Shown: one piece after another, positions 33,558 through 44,682 of the stretch
How the letters are laid out: each line of letters starts with the position of its first letter
How positions within the stretch are numbered: position 1 is the first letter of the stretch
DNA from: Alkalihalophilus marmarensis DSM 21297
GTDB taxonomy: Bacteria > Bacillota > Bacilli > Bacillales > Bacillaceae_D
Reading direction: 5' to 3'
NCBI RefSeq assembly: GCF_000474275.2
Contig: NZ_ATAE01000029.1
Location: 1 to 58,455 of the forward strand
Length of the DNA stretch: 58,455 nt
Position numbers and translations under genes: made by a program
The notes under the pieces: model-generated
Database searches by the model: none
Seen by the model: the letters and a program-made list of their open reading frames with translations, nothing else
What the model was told of the DNA's origin: nothing

Positions 33558-34622
33558 TCAATCCCAAATTCGTTGAAGTACTTCTTTTACTTCTTCTTGA
33601 TTAAGAGGTTTCCAAAACAACTCTCCGTATATTAATAAATCTTGATGAAGGTGAAGCTCTGTTAAATCTTGATTAACTGCCCCGCTTGTCCCAGAGTTTC
33701 CAACATAGCCAATGATCGATTCTGCATTTACTCGACTGCCGACTTGAATATCTTCTGGGATATCGTATAAATGAGCAAAACGATTCATCACACCATTTGG
33801 ATACTGCACCCATACTTGTCTGCCTCTCAAGCGGTCAAATATATACTCAGGAGTTTCGCCTAGCTGAGAAGTCAATGCTAAGTCTTGGTTTCGAACTTCA
33901 GGCGATGGGTATTCTACAAAGTCGTGATCGGCCCGAACGACAATCCCCTCGCCCATAGCATAAATAGGGGTGTCTGTGTAGATGTTACCTCCTGAAGAAT
34001 GATCATACCAATCAATCCCTTCATGAAAGCCGTTACGATACGCTCTTGGTGCACCAGGAAGATGACTAGCAATAGTACTTACTTCAGCCCCTTTAATAGG
34101 CTTTTCAAGAAAGTCTAAATAATCAACCATCTGATCTACATTCCACTCTTCAAAATTAAATGACTCAGGCGGCCCTCCTACTGCTTCAGTTGGACCAAAC
34201 CATGAGAACGTTGCAGTATCTTCTTTAAAGGTAACTGGAGTATTTAAGCCTTTTTCAATAAAGGCCGTAGGTAAGTACACTTCATCTTCTTCATTAATAA
34301 CTAAATAAATATCTTCAGTAGCTAAGTATTCTCCGTTTCTTTCTAAAACAGGCACTTCATCTATCATATAAAACTGATCTTCATCGATCGTAAGCTGCAA
34401 TGTACGATGTAATTCATCAAAGGAATATTCCCCTCCTGTGATTTGAACTAAATCATCAATATGGACTACTGCTTCGTTTTCTAAAACTTCAATCGGAATC
34501 TCTGCTAAAGCTTCTTCATTTTCAGCCACTTCTTCTACTTCTTCATTCTGCTCTGTTTCTTGCTGACACCCAGCAGCAATAACTCCCAATAGGAGCAAAC
34601 TAACTAAAAAACGTTTCACCAT
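33558..34622 (-). CDS. M23-type peptidase lipoprotein
   Basis: 354 residues. Lipobox GVIAAGCQQ (Cys near residue 19), acidic linker, a domain of about 120 residues that resembles a copper-amine-oxidase-like N-terminal module (VVHIDDLVQITGGEYSFDE, YLPTAFIEKG), then an M23 domain: GFHEGIDWYDHSSGG near 198 (HxxxD zinc ligands) and TELHLHQDLLIYGELFWKPL near 321 (HxH). The zinc ligands are present, so it may cleave peptidoglycan peptides on the outer face of the membrane, although the segment between is longer than usual. Next to a deacetylase gene with a related envelope role. Not in this place in B. subtilis. Confidence 0.85.
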   Translation of the reverse strand: MVKRFLVSLLLLGVIAAGCQQETEQNEEVEEVAENEEALAEIPIEVLENEAVVHIDDLVQITGGEYSFDELHRTLQLTIDEDQFYMIDEVPVLERNGEYLATEDIYLVINEEDEVYLPTAFIEKGLNTPVTFKEDTATFSWFGPTEAVGGPPESFNFEEWNVDQMVDYLDFLEKPIKGAEVSTIASHLPGAPRAYRNGFHEGIDWYDHSSGGNIYTDTPIYAMGEGIVVRADHDFVEYPSPEVRNQDLALTSQLGETPEYIFDRLRGRQVWVQYPNGVMNRFAHLYDIPEDIQVGSRVNAESIIGYVGNSGTSGAVNQDLTELHLHQDLLIYGELFWKPLNQEEVKEVLQRIWD

Positions 34623-34706
34623 TCATGCCTCTCATTTCTGTTTAAAATAGTATTCTTTATTTCTTACCAGTATAACCCGAGAATGTCTTAATAGACATAT
34701 AGATGA

Positions 34707-35579
34707 TTATTCTAAGCCTTTAATTTCCCTAGGATCAACAATATCGTATCCTTTCTCTTTTAAGCCAGTAACAATATCTTTTATGGCCTCCATCGTCCAC
34801 TCTCGATCATGCATAAGGATGTTAGCCCCATTCGTTAATAAAGGGGTATTCACCATAATGTCTGCTAGAGCTTCCTTTTCCATATACTCAGCTTCCCAAT
34901 CATAGCCGTATGTCCAGTTCATCAGAATCATTCCCTCGTCACGAACGACAGACTCAGAATATGCGGTATTCGCGCCAAAAGGTGCTCTGAAAAACCTTGG
35001 GCGCTCTCCAATAACCTCTTCTATTAAATCGTTTAACTCGACAATTTCTCTATATTGCTCCTCTTCGCTCAACTCTTTTAAGTTAGGATGATTCATTGTG
35101 TGATTGCCAATCTCAAAGCCCATATCGTGGATCTTTTTTAAATCAGCTTGTCCTTTTTCACTTTCAATAAAATGGCCGTTAACAAAGAATATTGCGCCAG
35201 CCCCTAATTCATTTAACGCATCTGCCATGTCTGCACTATATTTATCAGGCGCATCATCTATTGTCAGCAAGACGATATTTTGTTCACTTTCAGTTAATGA
35301 TTCTACCTTCCAATTTGTTTCATTCACCTTATATAGAGCTTTAGGTTTCTGCTCAGAATTGTTATCTTCAGTTTGCTGATCTTTGCTTTTAGACTCATCT
35401 TCTCCTGACTCGAATTCTTTGGAATCAGAATTTCCTTGCTCTTTTTCTTCAATTTCTTCTATAGCTTCTTGATCACTAATCTCATCTTGTTCCACAGTAG
35501 TCGTACAACCCGCTATTATGATCAGAACAGCAAAGATAATCACTAGGTAAAAAGATGACTTACTCAACTTGAAACACAC
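34707..35579 (-). CDS. Polysaccharide deacetylase lipoprotein (CE4)
   Basis: 290 residues. Lipobox LIIIAGCTT (Cys near 25), an acidic Glu/Ser/Asp-rich linker to about residue 78, then a NodB/CE4 domain: IVLLTIDDAPDKYS (metal and catalytic Asp pair), AIFFVNGHFI, IGNHTMNHPNLKEL (HxxxH zinc motif), PRFFRAPFGANTAYSE and NGANILMHDREWTMEAI (catalytic His). All five CE4 motifs are present, so it should remove acetyl groups from cell-wall glycan outside the membrane. Start GTG at 35579 behind AAAGGGT. Confidence 0.9.
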   Translation of the reverse strand: MCFKLSKSSFYLVIIFAVLIIIAGCTTTVEQDEISDQEAIEEIEEKEQGNSDSKEFESGEDESKSKDQQTEDNNSEQKPKALYKVNETNWKVESLTESEQNIVLLTIDDAPDKYSADMADALNELGAGAIFFVNGHFIESEKGQADLKKIHDMGFEIGNHTMNHPNLKELSEEEQYREIVELNDLIEEVIGERPRFFRAPFGANTAYSESVVRDEGMILMNWTYGYDWEAEYMEKEALADIMVNTPLLTNGANILMHDREWTMEAIKDIVTGLKEKGYDIVDPREIKGLE

Positions 35580-35702
35580 CCTTTCTTAACTAGACCTTGT
35601 AAAGCATATCAAACTTTTTCCTAACTTGGTAGATGTGTATAACTTTTTTCGACATGCATCATACTAAATATGATTTAAGGCTGGTGCAAAAAGAGGGATA
35701 TT

Positions 35703-36749
35703 ATGCGAAAAAAAGTTGTTATTGGGAGAAGAGTGCTCAAAACAGGGCTCGCTGTATTTTTAACAGCCCTACTATGTCATTGGTTTGATCTCCCGGCCAC
35801 CTTCGCTGTGATCACAGCGATTGTTACGACAGAACCGACTGCAGTGGACTCCCTAAAAAAGGGGTTAGTCCGTCTGCCGGCAGCGTCTATCGGTGCAATA
35901 TTTGCTATCGTCCTTGATGTTACACTCGGACAATCTGCTTTGACCTATGCATTAGTAGCTATGTTAACGATATTTACTTGCTCTAAATTAAAATTAGATA
36001 CAGGTACTCTTGTAGCCACCTTAACCGCTGTTGCCATGATTCCAGGTACGACCGACCATGTTATAGCTGATTTTTTCACCAGAATGTCTGGAACATCAAC
36101 CGGTATTATTGTCTCTACATTAGTTAACTTTGTTATTCTCCCTCCTAAATTTGGGCCGATCCTTGTAAATAAAGTGGAGAGTTTATTTGAAAAGACAGCT
36201 CACACGTTAGAAAAGACTGTAGAACATCTCTTAGATAATGAAGAAAACGATCGAACTCATTTATACAGGGATTTACATACCCAGCTGACGACTACTTATC
36301 AGTTGACTCAGTTTCAATATGATGAATGGCGTTATCGTAAATCAAATGAATTTGAAAGACGTTCTTTCGGGTTTCTTAAACGTAAACTTGATTACTTACA
36401 CTTAGTCCTTTTTCACATCGGGAAGATTTGTCACTTACGTGTAAACCACCACATTTCAGAAAAAGAAAAAGAAGAAATGATAGCAGCCGTGCAGTCATTT
36501 AAAAAAATTATCGCTGACCCTCTTCACCAAATCGCAACAAGTCATCATGTGGTGATCGAGGAACTAAAACAAAAGAGAGGTTTTTACACAACGGAAGAAG
36601 AGACGATCTCCTTAATGACACTTGAATTATTATCGCTGCATAAAGCAACCGAGGAGCTCGCCCATATTACTCAAGATGAGCGACGGTTTTCTATTCAGGA
36701 ATCCTCATACCCTGATTATATTTTTAAGCGAGCAATTCAATATGAATAG
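35703..36749 (+). CDS. FUSC/aromatic-acid exporter family membrane protein
   Basis: 348 residues. The N-terminal half has about six membrane helices (VLKTGLAVFLTALLCHWFDLPATFAVITAIVT, LPAASIGAIFAIVLDV, TRMSGTSTGIIVSTLVNFVILPP), the pattern of the FUSC/ArAE_1 family (YqjA, YgaE-like). The C-terminal half is cytoplasmic and helical (ESLFEKTAHTLEKTVEHLL, ERRSFGFLKRKLDYLHLVLFHIGKI). Members export aromatic acids in other bacteria; substrate unknown here. Ribosome site AGAGGG. Monocistronic, no clear terminator after it. Confidence 0.82.
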   Translation: MRKKVVIGRRVLKTGLAVFLTALLCHWFDLPATFAVITAIVTTEPTAVDSLKKGLVRLPAASIGAIFAIVLDVTLGQSALTYALVAMLTIFTCSKLKLDTGTLVATLTAVAMIPGTTDHVIADFFTRMSGTSTGIIVSTLVNFVILPPKFGPILVNKVESLFEKTAHTLEKTVEHLLDNEENDRTHLYRDLHTQLTTTYQLTQFQYDEWRYRKSNEFERRSFGFLKRKLDYLHLVLFHIGKICHLRVNHHISEKEKEEMIAAVQSFKKIIADPLHQIATSHHVVIEELKQKRGFYTTEEETISLMTLELLSLHKATEELAHITQDERRFSIQESSYPDYIFKRAIQYE

Positions 36750-37099
36750 AACAACTAAAACCTTTATGAATAAAACATATAAAACCACACAAAGAACCAT
36801 TTAATGTATCTTTAGTAAATAACAGTCTAAAGTGGTGTTTATTATGTAAAATTATCAAAAAAATATGTTTAATATAATACAAAAGCGGTTAAAGAATATA
36901 GTCCATTTGCTTTATCTCCATATCTAAGGGTTATTGGTTGTTATATAGCCCAAAGATATGTTAGCTTAGAGATTGTGACTTTACGCACATACAAAGGGCA
37001 GGCTAATACTTAACCGGATTATCAAAATGATTTGTTCCAACGTACAAAATGGTAACTACTAATTTGTAACCACTAAAACTGAATAGGAAGGTGATATGA
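36750..37099. other. 350-bp intergenic region before opuD
   Basis: AT-rich. No ORF or clear terminator. One imperfect hairpin CATATCTAAGGG (36919-36930) / CCCAAAGATATG (36949-36960) with a symmetric AA/AA internal loop could be an operator or mRNA leader element. AGGAAGGTG precedes opuD. No strong sigma-A match seen. Confidence 0.5.
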
Positions 37100-38716
37100 A
37101 TGAAAAAGCTTACGCCTGTTTTTATTATTTCTGTCGCTATAGCTTTTGCTTTTATTGCTTGGGGTGTTTTTGCACCTGAAAATCTTGAAGCTGTTACTTC
37201 AAGTACACAAGAATTTATCACAAACGAATTAGGCTGGTTTTACCTGCTTGCTGCTACAGGATTTTTAATCTTTTCACTTTATTTGATCTTTAGTCCTTAC
37301 GGAAAAATTAAACTTGGTAAACCTGATGAAAAGCCTGAATACAATTACCTCACATGGTTCTCATTCTTATTTACAGCTGGTATGGGGATTGGGCTTGTTT
37401 TTTGGGGTGTGTCTGAGCCTATGTATCATTTCTTTGAACCTCCAAGTGCTGAACCCGCTTCAAATGCCGCTGCAGGAGAAGCTATGAGGTACTCGATTTT
37501 CCACTGGGGATTACATCCTTGGGCGATTTATTCTGTCGTTGCCCTAGCATTAGCTTATTTTAAATTCAGAAAAGATGCTCCAGGTATTATGAGTGCTGTT
37601 TTCCAACCTCTATTAGGTGATAGAGTGAACGGGAAAATTGGTACGACAATTAATGTCATTGTTGTATTTGCGACTATTTTCGGGGTTGCTACATCCCTTG
37701 GCTTTGGTGCTGCCCAAATTTCTGCTGGTCTTGCATATCTTATCCCCGGGCTAGGAAATTTCAGTGATGCTGCACTTCAATTAATTGTCATATTAATTGT
37801 CACTGTTCTATTTATGGTTTCTGCCCAAACAGGGTTAAATAAAGGGATTCGAATTTTGAGTAAGACAAATGTCTATTTAGCAGTTACTCTTATGTTATTT
37901 GTCTTATTCTTAGGACCTACAAGCTATATTATGGGCGTGTTTACTCAGGGTGTAGGAAGTTATATTCAAAACCTGGTTGGCATGAGTTTTAGATTAGACG
38001 TTTACAATGCTGAGACAAGCTGGGTTGAAGGATGGACGATCTTCTATTGGGCTTGGTGGATCTCCTGGGCTCCTTTTGTTGGAACGTTTATCGCACGTGT
38101 TTCACGAGGTCGTACCATTAGAGAATTTGTTATTGGGGTTCTTGCTGTTCCCGCTACGTTCGGCGCATTATGGTTCAGTGTCTTTGGCGGAACAGGAATT
38201 TATATGCAGCGTGAAGGAATTGCAGATATTAACGGCATTATGACAGACTCCGGTATGGAAGTAGCTTTATTTGCTGTATTAGAACAATTCCCCCTTGGTC
38301 TAATCATGTCTATCGTGGCGGTTTTCTTAATTTCTTCATTCTTTGTTACATCCGCTGACTCTGCTACAGTCGTTCTTGGAATGCAGACAACAAATGGAAG
38401 CTTAAACCCGCCAAACTCTGTGAAATTCGTGTGGGGGTTAATTATTTCAGCTTCTGCAGCTGTTTTATTAACCTCTCCACAAGGACTCGGAGCATTGCAA
38501 ACCGCAGCCATTATCGCAGCTCTGCCTTTTACAGTGATTATGATCTTTATGATTGTATCAGTCATGAAAGCATTAAAAGAAGAAAAGCCTACTCTAGCAA
38601 CAGAAAAAGAACGTATTAGACAAGAACGATTTGACTTAAAACAAGAAAGAGAAAAGCTAAAGCAAGAAAAAATACTTTTTAAAGAAGAAAAAGCGGCAAA
38701 TAAAAAGAAAAAATAA
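37100..38716 (+). CDS. opuD: Glycine betaine transporter OpuD (BCCT family)
   Basis: 538 residues with 12 helices. BCCT signatures: FLFTAGMGIGLVFWGVSEPMYHF (near residue 90), HWGLHPWAIYSVVALALAYFKFR, GVATSLGFGAAQISAGLAYL, and WTIFYWAWWISWAPFVGTFIARVSRGRTIREF (near 312), containing the Trp box that binds quaternary ammonium. The tail (about 495-538) is a highly charged coiled coil like the osmosensing end of BetP. It imports glycine betaine with Na+ for osmoprotection. The choline or carnitine specificity of close relatives cannot be excluded. It has its own terminator. Confidence 0.92.
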   Translation: MKKLTPVFIISVAIAFAFIAWGVFAPENLEAVTSSTQEFITNELGWFYLLAATGFLIFSLYLIFSPYGKIKLGKPDEKPEYNYLTWFSFLFTAGMGIGLVFWGVSEPMYHFFEPPSAEPASNAAAGEAMRYSIFHWGLHPWAIYSVVALALAYFKFRKDAPGIMSAVFQPLLGDRVNGKIGTTINVIVVFATIFGVATSLGFGAAQISAGLAYLIPGLGNFSDAALQLIVILIVTVLFMVSAQTGLNKGIRILSKTNVYLAVTLMLFVLFLGPTSYIMGVFTQGVGSYIQNLVGMSFRLDVYNAETSWVEGWTIFYWAWWISWAPFVGTFIARVSRGRTIREFVIGVLAVPATFGALWFSVFGGTGIYMQREGIADINGIMTDSGMEVALFAVLEQFPLGLIMSIVAVFLISSFFVTSADSATVVLGMQTTNGSLNPPNSVKFVWGLIISASAAVLLTSPQGLGALQTAAIIAALPFTVIMIFMIVSVMKALKEEKPTLATEKERIRQERFDLKQEREKLKQEKILFKEEKAANKKKK

Positions 38717-38718
38717 TG

Positions 38719-38757
38719 TTAAAAGAGTGCATCCAAAAAAGATGCACTCTTTTTTTA
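38719..38757 (+). terminator. Terminator of opuD
   Basis: Perfect 13-bp stem AAAAGAGTGCATC/GATGCACTCTTTT, loop of 7, then TTT. Confidence 0.88.
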
Positions 38758-38913
38758 TTAGCTAATTCTCATTTTCTCCTGGATCATCGAACTCTTTGTC
38801 ATAGTCTTTGCTTTTCGTTTACAGTTCTATTACGCCTGCTCTAATAAGGTTTGATCCGTGCTAAAATGAGGTATCTTACTTTAACGGATATTTTATGCAA
38901 GGAAGTGACATAC

Positions 38914-39312
38914 ATGGAAAAGCTACTATTATCAATGCTTCTTGCCCCAATATTCATGTTATCAGCCTGTGTCTCTTCTGCTTCAAATGAAGACAATCAA
39001 CCATTTTACGAAGAATCTAATATGGTCACTTTATTCTTTTCTGACCCTAAAGCTATAGATAAAGAACACACGTATTACGACGCTTTATTAGAGTTTCAAA
39101 CACATCACCCCGAACAACTTTCTTCTTTTTATGTAATAGAAGCTGAAGACAAGGATAAGGTCAAACAGTATGACATTGAAACGTTTCCGACGATGCTCAT
39201 TTTAAGTGGTGAACATATACATTTAAGACTAGAAGGCCCACAGAGAAAAGATAATATTATATCAAACCTAACAAATATGATTAATACTCAAAAAAACCAA
39301 TTAGAATTATAG
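38914..39312 (+). CDS. slp: Small thioredoxin-fold lipoprotein, Slp-like
   Basis: 132 residues. Signal peptide with lipobox FMLSACVSS (Cys near 17). The mature part follows the thioredoxin fold: VTLFFSDPKAID, ALLEFQTHHP, SSFYVIEAEDKDKVKQYDIETFPTMLIL, where the conserved cis-Pro loop FPT is clear but no CxxC exists, so it is not a redox enzyme. B. subtilis slp (small peptidoglycan-associated lipoprotein) lies next to pdhD as this gene nearly does; the name rests on that place and size. The ATG at 38914 is preferred to one at 38851; AAGGAAGTG lies upstream. Confidence 0.6.
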   Translation: MEKLLLSMLLAPIFMLSACVSSASNEDNQPFYEESNMVTLFFSDPKAIDKEHTYYDALLEFQTHHPEQLSSFYVIEAEDKDKVKQYDIETFPTMLILSGEHIHLRLEGPQRKDNIISNLTNMINTQKNQLEL

Positions 39313-39320
39313 CTTTAATG

Positions 39321-39354
39321 AAAAAAGGATGCTTCAAAAGAAGTATCCTTTTTT
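39321..39354. terminator. Terminator after the Slp-like gene
   Basis: Stem AAAAAAGGATGCTTC/GAAGTATCCTTTTTT with one G-T pair and loop AAAA. Also ends the converging gene. Confidence 0.85.
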
Positions 39355-39655
39355 ATATGATTGGAAACGGTCCGTATGGTCGTTGAGAGAAATAAAATTC
39401 TTCAGCTGCTTCAATCATCTCTTTTCCACTTGAGAACGCCGTTGAATGTTGGATAAATTGCGTCCAACTTTCATCTTCTACTTCAAAGTCCTTAATGGTA
39501 ATGATATTTTGATTGCTTTGTGCAACCCATTCATTCCACTCATTATAAGCCGTATATTTCTTCATAAACTGATTTGAAAAGAGAATAGGTAGTGGAACTT
39601 GCCCGAAGGATGATAAGGCATCCAGCGTCCATTTAAAGAGAGATTTGTGTTTCAT
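39353..39655 (-). CDS. Conserved hypothetical protein
   Basis: 100 residues, soluble, no signal or membrane segment. Aromatic-rich and slightly acidic (AYNEWNEWVAQSNQ, EDESWTQFIQHSTAF, EEFYFSQRPYGPFP). I do not recognise a family. The composition, and a clear start (ATG after GAGGTGATC), suggest a real gene. It lies downstream of pdhD on the same strand orientation but is separated by about 150 bp and its own promoter region. Confidence 0.6.
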   Translation of the reverse strand: MKHKSLFKWTLDALSSFGQVPLPILFSNQFMKKYTAYNEWNEWVAQSNQNIITIKDFEVEDESWTQFIQHSTAFSSGKEMIEAAEEFYFSQRPYGPFPII

Positions 39656-39772
39656 ACGATCACCTCATTAAGATTTAAGACGTATTTAGGAGTCCCTTCG
39701 GTTGTCCGATCAGTTACCTTAGTCTTACTATAAATCATATTAATCCGAGTTGTCAAATGTGAATTTAAAATA

Positions 39773-39803
39773 GAAAAAAGCCACTTGAAAACAAGTGGCT
39801 TTT
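39773..39803 (-). terminator. Terminator of the pdh operon
   Basis: Perfect stem AAAAGCCACTTG/CAAGTGGCTTTT with loop TTTT, then TTCTATTTT on the minus strand, directly behind pdhD. Confidence 0.9.
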
Positions 39804-39810
39804 AAAAAAG

Positions 39811-41220
39811 TTATTTTACAATGTGAATAGGTGTACCAATAGCAACTTCAGCAGCTTCCATTGTGATCTCACCTAATGAAGGATGCGCATGAATAGTAAG
39901 AGCAATATCTTCAGCAGTCATACCCGTTTCAATTGCAAGTCCAAGTTCTGCAATCATATCAGAAGCATTTGGTCCAGCAATTTGAGCTCCAATCACTAGC
40001 CCATCTTCTTTACGAGTGATTAGCTTCATAAAGCCATCAGTATCGTTAAGAGATAGAGCACGTCCGTTAGCTGCAAATGGGAACTTAGCTGCTACGATAT
40101 CATAGCCTGCATCTTTTGCTTCTTGTTCACTGTAACCAACTGTAGCAAGCTCTGGATCAGAGAATACAACAGCAGGAATAGCTAAGTAATCGATTTCTGA
40201 TTTTTCACCAGCAATAGCTTCAGCTGCAATCTTACCTTCGTAAGAAGCTTTGTGTGCTAATGCAGGACCTTCAATAATGTCACCAATTGCATAGATGTTG
40301 CTTACATTTGTACGACACTGCTTGTCCGTTTTAATTAAACCTCGATCTGTCATTTCTACACCGATTTGTTCAAGGCCAAGCTCTTCAGTGTTTGGTTTAC
40401 GACCAACTGTCACAAGAACATAGTCTGCTTCAAACACTTCTTCTTTCCCTTTAACTTCAGCTGTAACTTTAACGCCGTTTTCTGTTTCTTCCACGCCTTT
40501 AGCAAGAGCTTCGGTATGGAATGCAACACCGTTCTTTTTTAGTCTCTTCTCAACAAGTTTACTCATTTGCTTTTCGAAGCCAGGAAGGATTTGTTTGCCG
40601 CCTTCTAGAACTACTACTTCAGTACCCATGTTAGAATATGCACCAGTAAGCTCGATACCAATGTATCCCCCACCGATTACAACCATTTTCTTAGGTACTT
40701 CTTTAAGAGCAAGAGCCCCTGTTGAGTTGATAACACGCTCAGTGTATTTGAAGCTAGGAAGTTCAATCGGGCTAGAACCTGTTGCAATGATACAATTTTT
40801 GAAGTTGTATGTTTGCGAACTTTTCTCGTCCATAATACGTACAGAGTTCTCAGAAGCAAAGTATGCTTCCCCTTGTACGATCTCAACTTTGTTTCCTTTA
40901 AGAAGGCCTTCAACACCGCCTGTTAATTTCTTAACAACAGAGCCTTTCCATTCTTGAACTTTATCAAAGTTGATTGAAACGCCTTCTGCAGTAACTCCCA
41001 TATCCTCAGAATGCTTAGCATTGTGATAACGGTGTCCAGCTGAGATAAGTGCTTTTGATGGGATACAACCTACATTAAGACATACCCCTCCAAGAGTTCC
41101 TTTTTCAACAATCGTTACTTTTTGTCCGAGTTGGGCTGCACGGATTGCTGCAACATATCCTCCTGGACCTGAACCAATGACGAGTGTGTCTACTTCATTT
41201 GCGAAATCTCCAACAACCAT
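39811..41220 (-). CDS. pdhD: Dihydrolipoamide dehydrogenase (E3)
   Basis: 469 residues. FAD site [17 protein letters not shown] (near 14), redox disulfide [13 protein letters not shown] (Cys 47 and 52), NAD site [20 protein letters not shown] near 180, the second FAD motif [18 protein letters not shown] near 312, and the catalytic HAHPSLGE (His 446). It reoxidises the lipoyl groups of PdhC with NAD+. Length and residues are complete. Last gene of pdhABCD, 3 bases after pdhC. Confidence 0.97.
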   Translation of the reverse strand: MVVGDFANEVDTLVIGSGPGGYVAAIRAAQLGQKVTIVEKGTLGGVCLNVGCIPSKALISAGHRYHNAKHSEDMGVTAEGVSINFDKVQEWKGSVVKKLTGGVEGLLKGNKVEIVQGEAYFASENSVRIMDEKSSQTYNFKNCIIATGSSPIELPSFKYTERVINSTGALALKEVPKKMVVIGGGYIGIELTGAYSNMGTEVVVLEGGKQILPGFEKQMSKLVEKRLKKNGVAFHTEALAKGVEETENGVKVTAEVKGKEEVFEADYVLVTVGRKPNTEELGLEQIGVEMTDRGLIKTDKQCRTNVSNIYAIGDIIEGPALAHKASYEGKIAAEAIAGEKSEIDYLAIPAVVFSDPELATVGYSEQEAKDAGYDIVAAKFPFAANGRALSLNDTDGFMKLITRKEDGLVIGAQIAGPNASDMIAELGLAIETGMTAEDIALTIHAHPSLGEITMEAAEVAIGTPIHIVK

Positions 41221-41223
41221 TCA

Positions 41224-42513
41224 TTACCCCTCCATTAATAGTAATTGTGGATCATTTAACAGACGCTTAACGTGGTTTAGAGCATTCTGAGCTGTTACGC
41301 CATCAATTAAACGGTGGTCATAGCTAATAGAAAGAGCCAACACTGGCGCGGCTACAATCTCGCCATTTTTAACGACTGGCTTCTCTTCAATACGACCAAT
41401 ACCTAGAATAGCGACTTCTGGGTGATTGATAACTGGTGTAAACCATAGACCACGAGCAGAACCAACATTAGAAATTGTTGCTGATCCGCCCTTCATTTCT
41501 GCACCACTAAGTTTACCATCACGAGCTTTAACTGCCAACTCATTAATTTCATCCGCTAATGCAAAAATAGATTTACGATCCGCATCTTTAACTACAGGGA
41601 CGAATAAACCGTGCTCTGTATCCGCTGCGATACCAATGTTGAAGTACTTTTTGTAAACAATCTCATCATTTGCATCATCGATTGACGCATTTAATGCAGG
41701 GTATTTACGTAATGCAGCTGTAAGTGCCTTCACTACATATGGTAAATAAGTAAGCTTAGTACCTTGTTCAGCTGCGATTTCTTTATATTGTTTACGGTGA
41801 GCAACTAGAGCTGAAACCTCTACTTCATCCATGTGAGTAACATGAGGGGCAGTGTGCTTAGAGTTAACCATTGCTTTTGCAATAGCTTTACGTACACCTT
41901 TGAATGGTACACGCTCTTCCATTTCGCCAGCTGGAATTGCCGTTGGCTCACTCTTAGCAGCTGCTTGATCTTGTTTAGTATCAGCAGTGTCTGCTTTAGC
42001 ATCAGAAGCAGTGTCTGCACCGCCGCCGTTTAGGTGGTTTTCAATATCTTCTTTCAGAATACGGCCATTTTTACCCGTACCGTTTACTTGCTTGATGTTT
42101 ACACCTTTTTCACGTGCAAACTTACGAACTGAAGGCATCGCAATAACACGCGTGTCATCGTTGTCATCATTCGTGTTGTCAGCTTTAGGAGCTTCTTCTT
42201 TTTTCTCTTCTTTTGGTTCTTCTTTTGCAGGCTCTGCTTCTTCTTGTGAAGCACTTTCTTCAGCAGGGTTTGCATCACCAGCGTCGATTGTTACAAGAAC
42301 ATCACCAACTATGCTTACTGTTCCTTCTTCAACTTTCACTTCGAGAACTTTCCCGTCAACTGGAGAAGGGATCTCAACAACTGCTTTATCATTTTGAACT
42401 TCTAAAAGAATATCATCTTCTTTAATTTCATCGCCTGGTTTTACAAACCATTTTACAATTTCACCTTCGTGAATTCCTTCACCAATATCAGGCAGTTTAA
42501 ATTCATATGCCAC
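41224..42513 (-). CDS. pdhC: Dihydrolipoamide acetyltransferase (E2)
   Basis: 429 residues. A single lipoyl domain with the lipoylated Lys 43 in [13 protein letters not shown], an Ala/Glu/Lys/Asp-rich linker (about 80-115), a peripheral subunit-binding domain ([32 protein letters not shown] near 130-165), a second Ala-rich linker, and the catalytic domain ending [22 protein letters not shown], with catalytic His near 400. Forms the 60-mer core of pyruvate dehydrogenase. Separated from pdhB by 102 bases holding a hairpin. Confidence 0.97.
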   Translation of the reverse strand: MAYEFKLPDIGEGIHEGEIVKWFVKPGDEIKEDDILLEVQNDKAVVEIPSPVDGKVLEVKVEEGTVSIVGDVLVTIDAGDANPAEESASQEEAEPAKEEPKEEKKEEAPKADNTNDDNDDTRVIAMPSVRKFAREKGVNIKQVNGTGKNGRILKEDIENHLNGGGADTASDAKADTADTKQDQAAAKSEPTAIPAGEMEERVPFKGVRKAIAKAMVNSKHTAPHVTHMDEVEVSALVAHRKQYKEIAAEQGTKLTYLPYVVKALTAALRKYPALNASIDDANDEIVYKKYFNIGIAADTEHGLFVPVVKDADRKSIFALADEINELAVKARDGKLSGAEMKGGSATISNVGSARGLWFTPVINHPEVAILGIGRIEEKPVVKNGEIVAAPVLALSISYDHRLIDGVTAQNALNHVKRLLNDPQLLLMEG

Positions 42514-42566
42514 TTTGAAGTGCCTCCTTTATTTAACCTTTTTTACATAAAATAATGAAATGAGTG

Positions 42567-42594
42567 AAAAGGAAAGACGTTCATCTTTCCTTCT
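42567..42594 (-). terminator. Hairpin between pdhB and pdhC (partial terminator or processing site)
   Basis: Perfect 9-bp stem AAGGAAAGA/TCTTTCCTT, loop of 6, followed on the minus strand by TTCACTCATTTC, a weak T-tail. In B. subtilis more E2/E3 than E1 transcript is made, and such an element could allow this. Confidence 0.4.
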
Positions 42595-42615
42595 CATGCT
42601 TGTCTATGTTTTGAA

Positions 42616-43593
42616 TTAGAAGTTAACAACTTTCTTAGCTGCTTCAATTATTTCTTGATAATCAGGTAACCACTCATCTTCTACTGCAGCAAACGGATAA
42701 ACCGTATCAGGTGCTGCAACACGTAGAACTGGAGCTTCAAGGCTAAGAATTGCACGCTCAGTGATTTCTGCTACCACGTTTGCTGCGATTCCAGCTGCCT
42801 TTTGAGCTTCTTGTACAACGATTGCGCGGTTTGTTTTCTCAACAGATGCAATAATTGTATCAATATCTAGCGGACTGATCGTCATTAAATCGATAACCTC
42901 AGCATCGATTCCTTCTTTTTCAAGCTCTTCTGCTGCTTTTAGAGAAGAGTGAACCATCGCGCCGTATGTGATAATAGAAACATCTTTACCTTCACGCTTC
43001 ACATCAGCTTTACCTAATTCAATTGTGTACTCCTCTTCAGGAACTTCTCCACGGAATGAACGATAAAGTTTCATGTGCTCTAAGTAAACAACTGGATCGT
43101 TATCACGGATCGCAGAAATTAATAATCCTTTTGCATCGTATGGAGTTGAAGGGATAACAACTTTTAAACCAGGAGTTTGAGCCATAAGTCCTTCTAAGCT
43201 GTCTGCGTGCATTTCAGGCGTTTTTACTCCACCGCCAAATGGTGAACGTACAGTAATAGGTGCATGCTGCTTACCTGCTGTACGGTAACGAAGTCTGTTC
43301 ATTTGACCTGCGATTGAATCGAACACTTCAAACACGAAACCAAAGAATTGTACTTCCATTACCGGACGGAAACCAGTAAGACCAAGACCAATAGCTAAAC
43401 CACCAATTCCAGACTCAGCAAGAGGTGTATCGAATACGCGCTCTTCACCGAATTCTTTTTGTAAGCCTTCAGTCGCACGGAAAACCCCACCGTTTTGACC
43501 AACGTCTTCTCCAAACACAAGAACATCTTCGTTATTCTTAAGCTCATTACGCATAGCATCCGTAATCGCTTGGATCATTGTCATTTGTGCCAT
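42616..43593 (-). CDS. pdhB: Pyruvate dehydrogenase E1 beta subunit
   Basis: 325 residues of the transketolase-like beta family: [41 protein letters not shown] at the start (the Glu contacting TPP), [44 protein letters not shown] and [21 protein letters not shown] near the end. It forms the E1 heterotetramer with PdhA in the cytoplasm. The gap to pdhA is 3 bases. Full length. Confidence 0.96.
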   Translation of the reverse strand: MAQMTMIQAITDAMRNELKNNEDVLVFGEDVGQNGGVFRATEGLQKEFGEERVFDTPLAESGIGGLAIGLGLTGFRPVMEVQFFGFVFEVFDSIAGQMNRLRYRTAGKQHAPITVRSPFGGGVKTPEMHADSLEGLMAQTPGLKVVIPSTPYDAKGLLISAIRDNDPVVYLEHMKLYRSFRGEVPEEEYTIELGKADVKREGKDVSIITYGAMVHSSLKAAEELEKEGIDAEVIDLMTISPLDIDTIIASVEKTNRAIVVQEAQKAAGIAANVVAEITERAILSLEAPVLRVAAPDTVYPFAAVEDEWLPDYQEIIEAAKKVVNF

Positions 43594-43596
43594 CGC

Positions 43597-44682
<1,086 letters not shown>

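Noticed and set aside
33558-35579. Prophage or conjugative island around the wall-active lipoproteins
   Set aside because: No integrase, transposase, att repeats or phage structural genes; base composition looks like the neighbours.
38007-38243. 78-codon frame inside opuD
   Set aside because: Alternative frame of a well-conserved BCCT gene without a ribosome site.
41987-42397. 136-codon Ser/Phe-rich frame opposite pdhC
   Set aside because: Arises from the Ala/Glu/Lys-rich linker on the coding strand.
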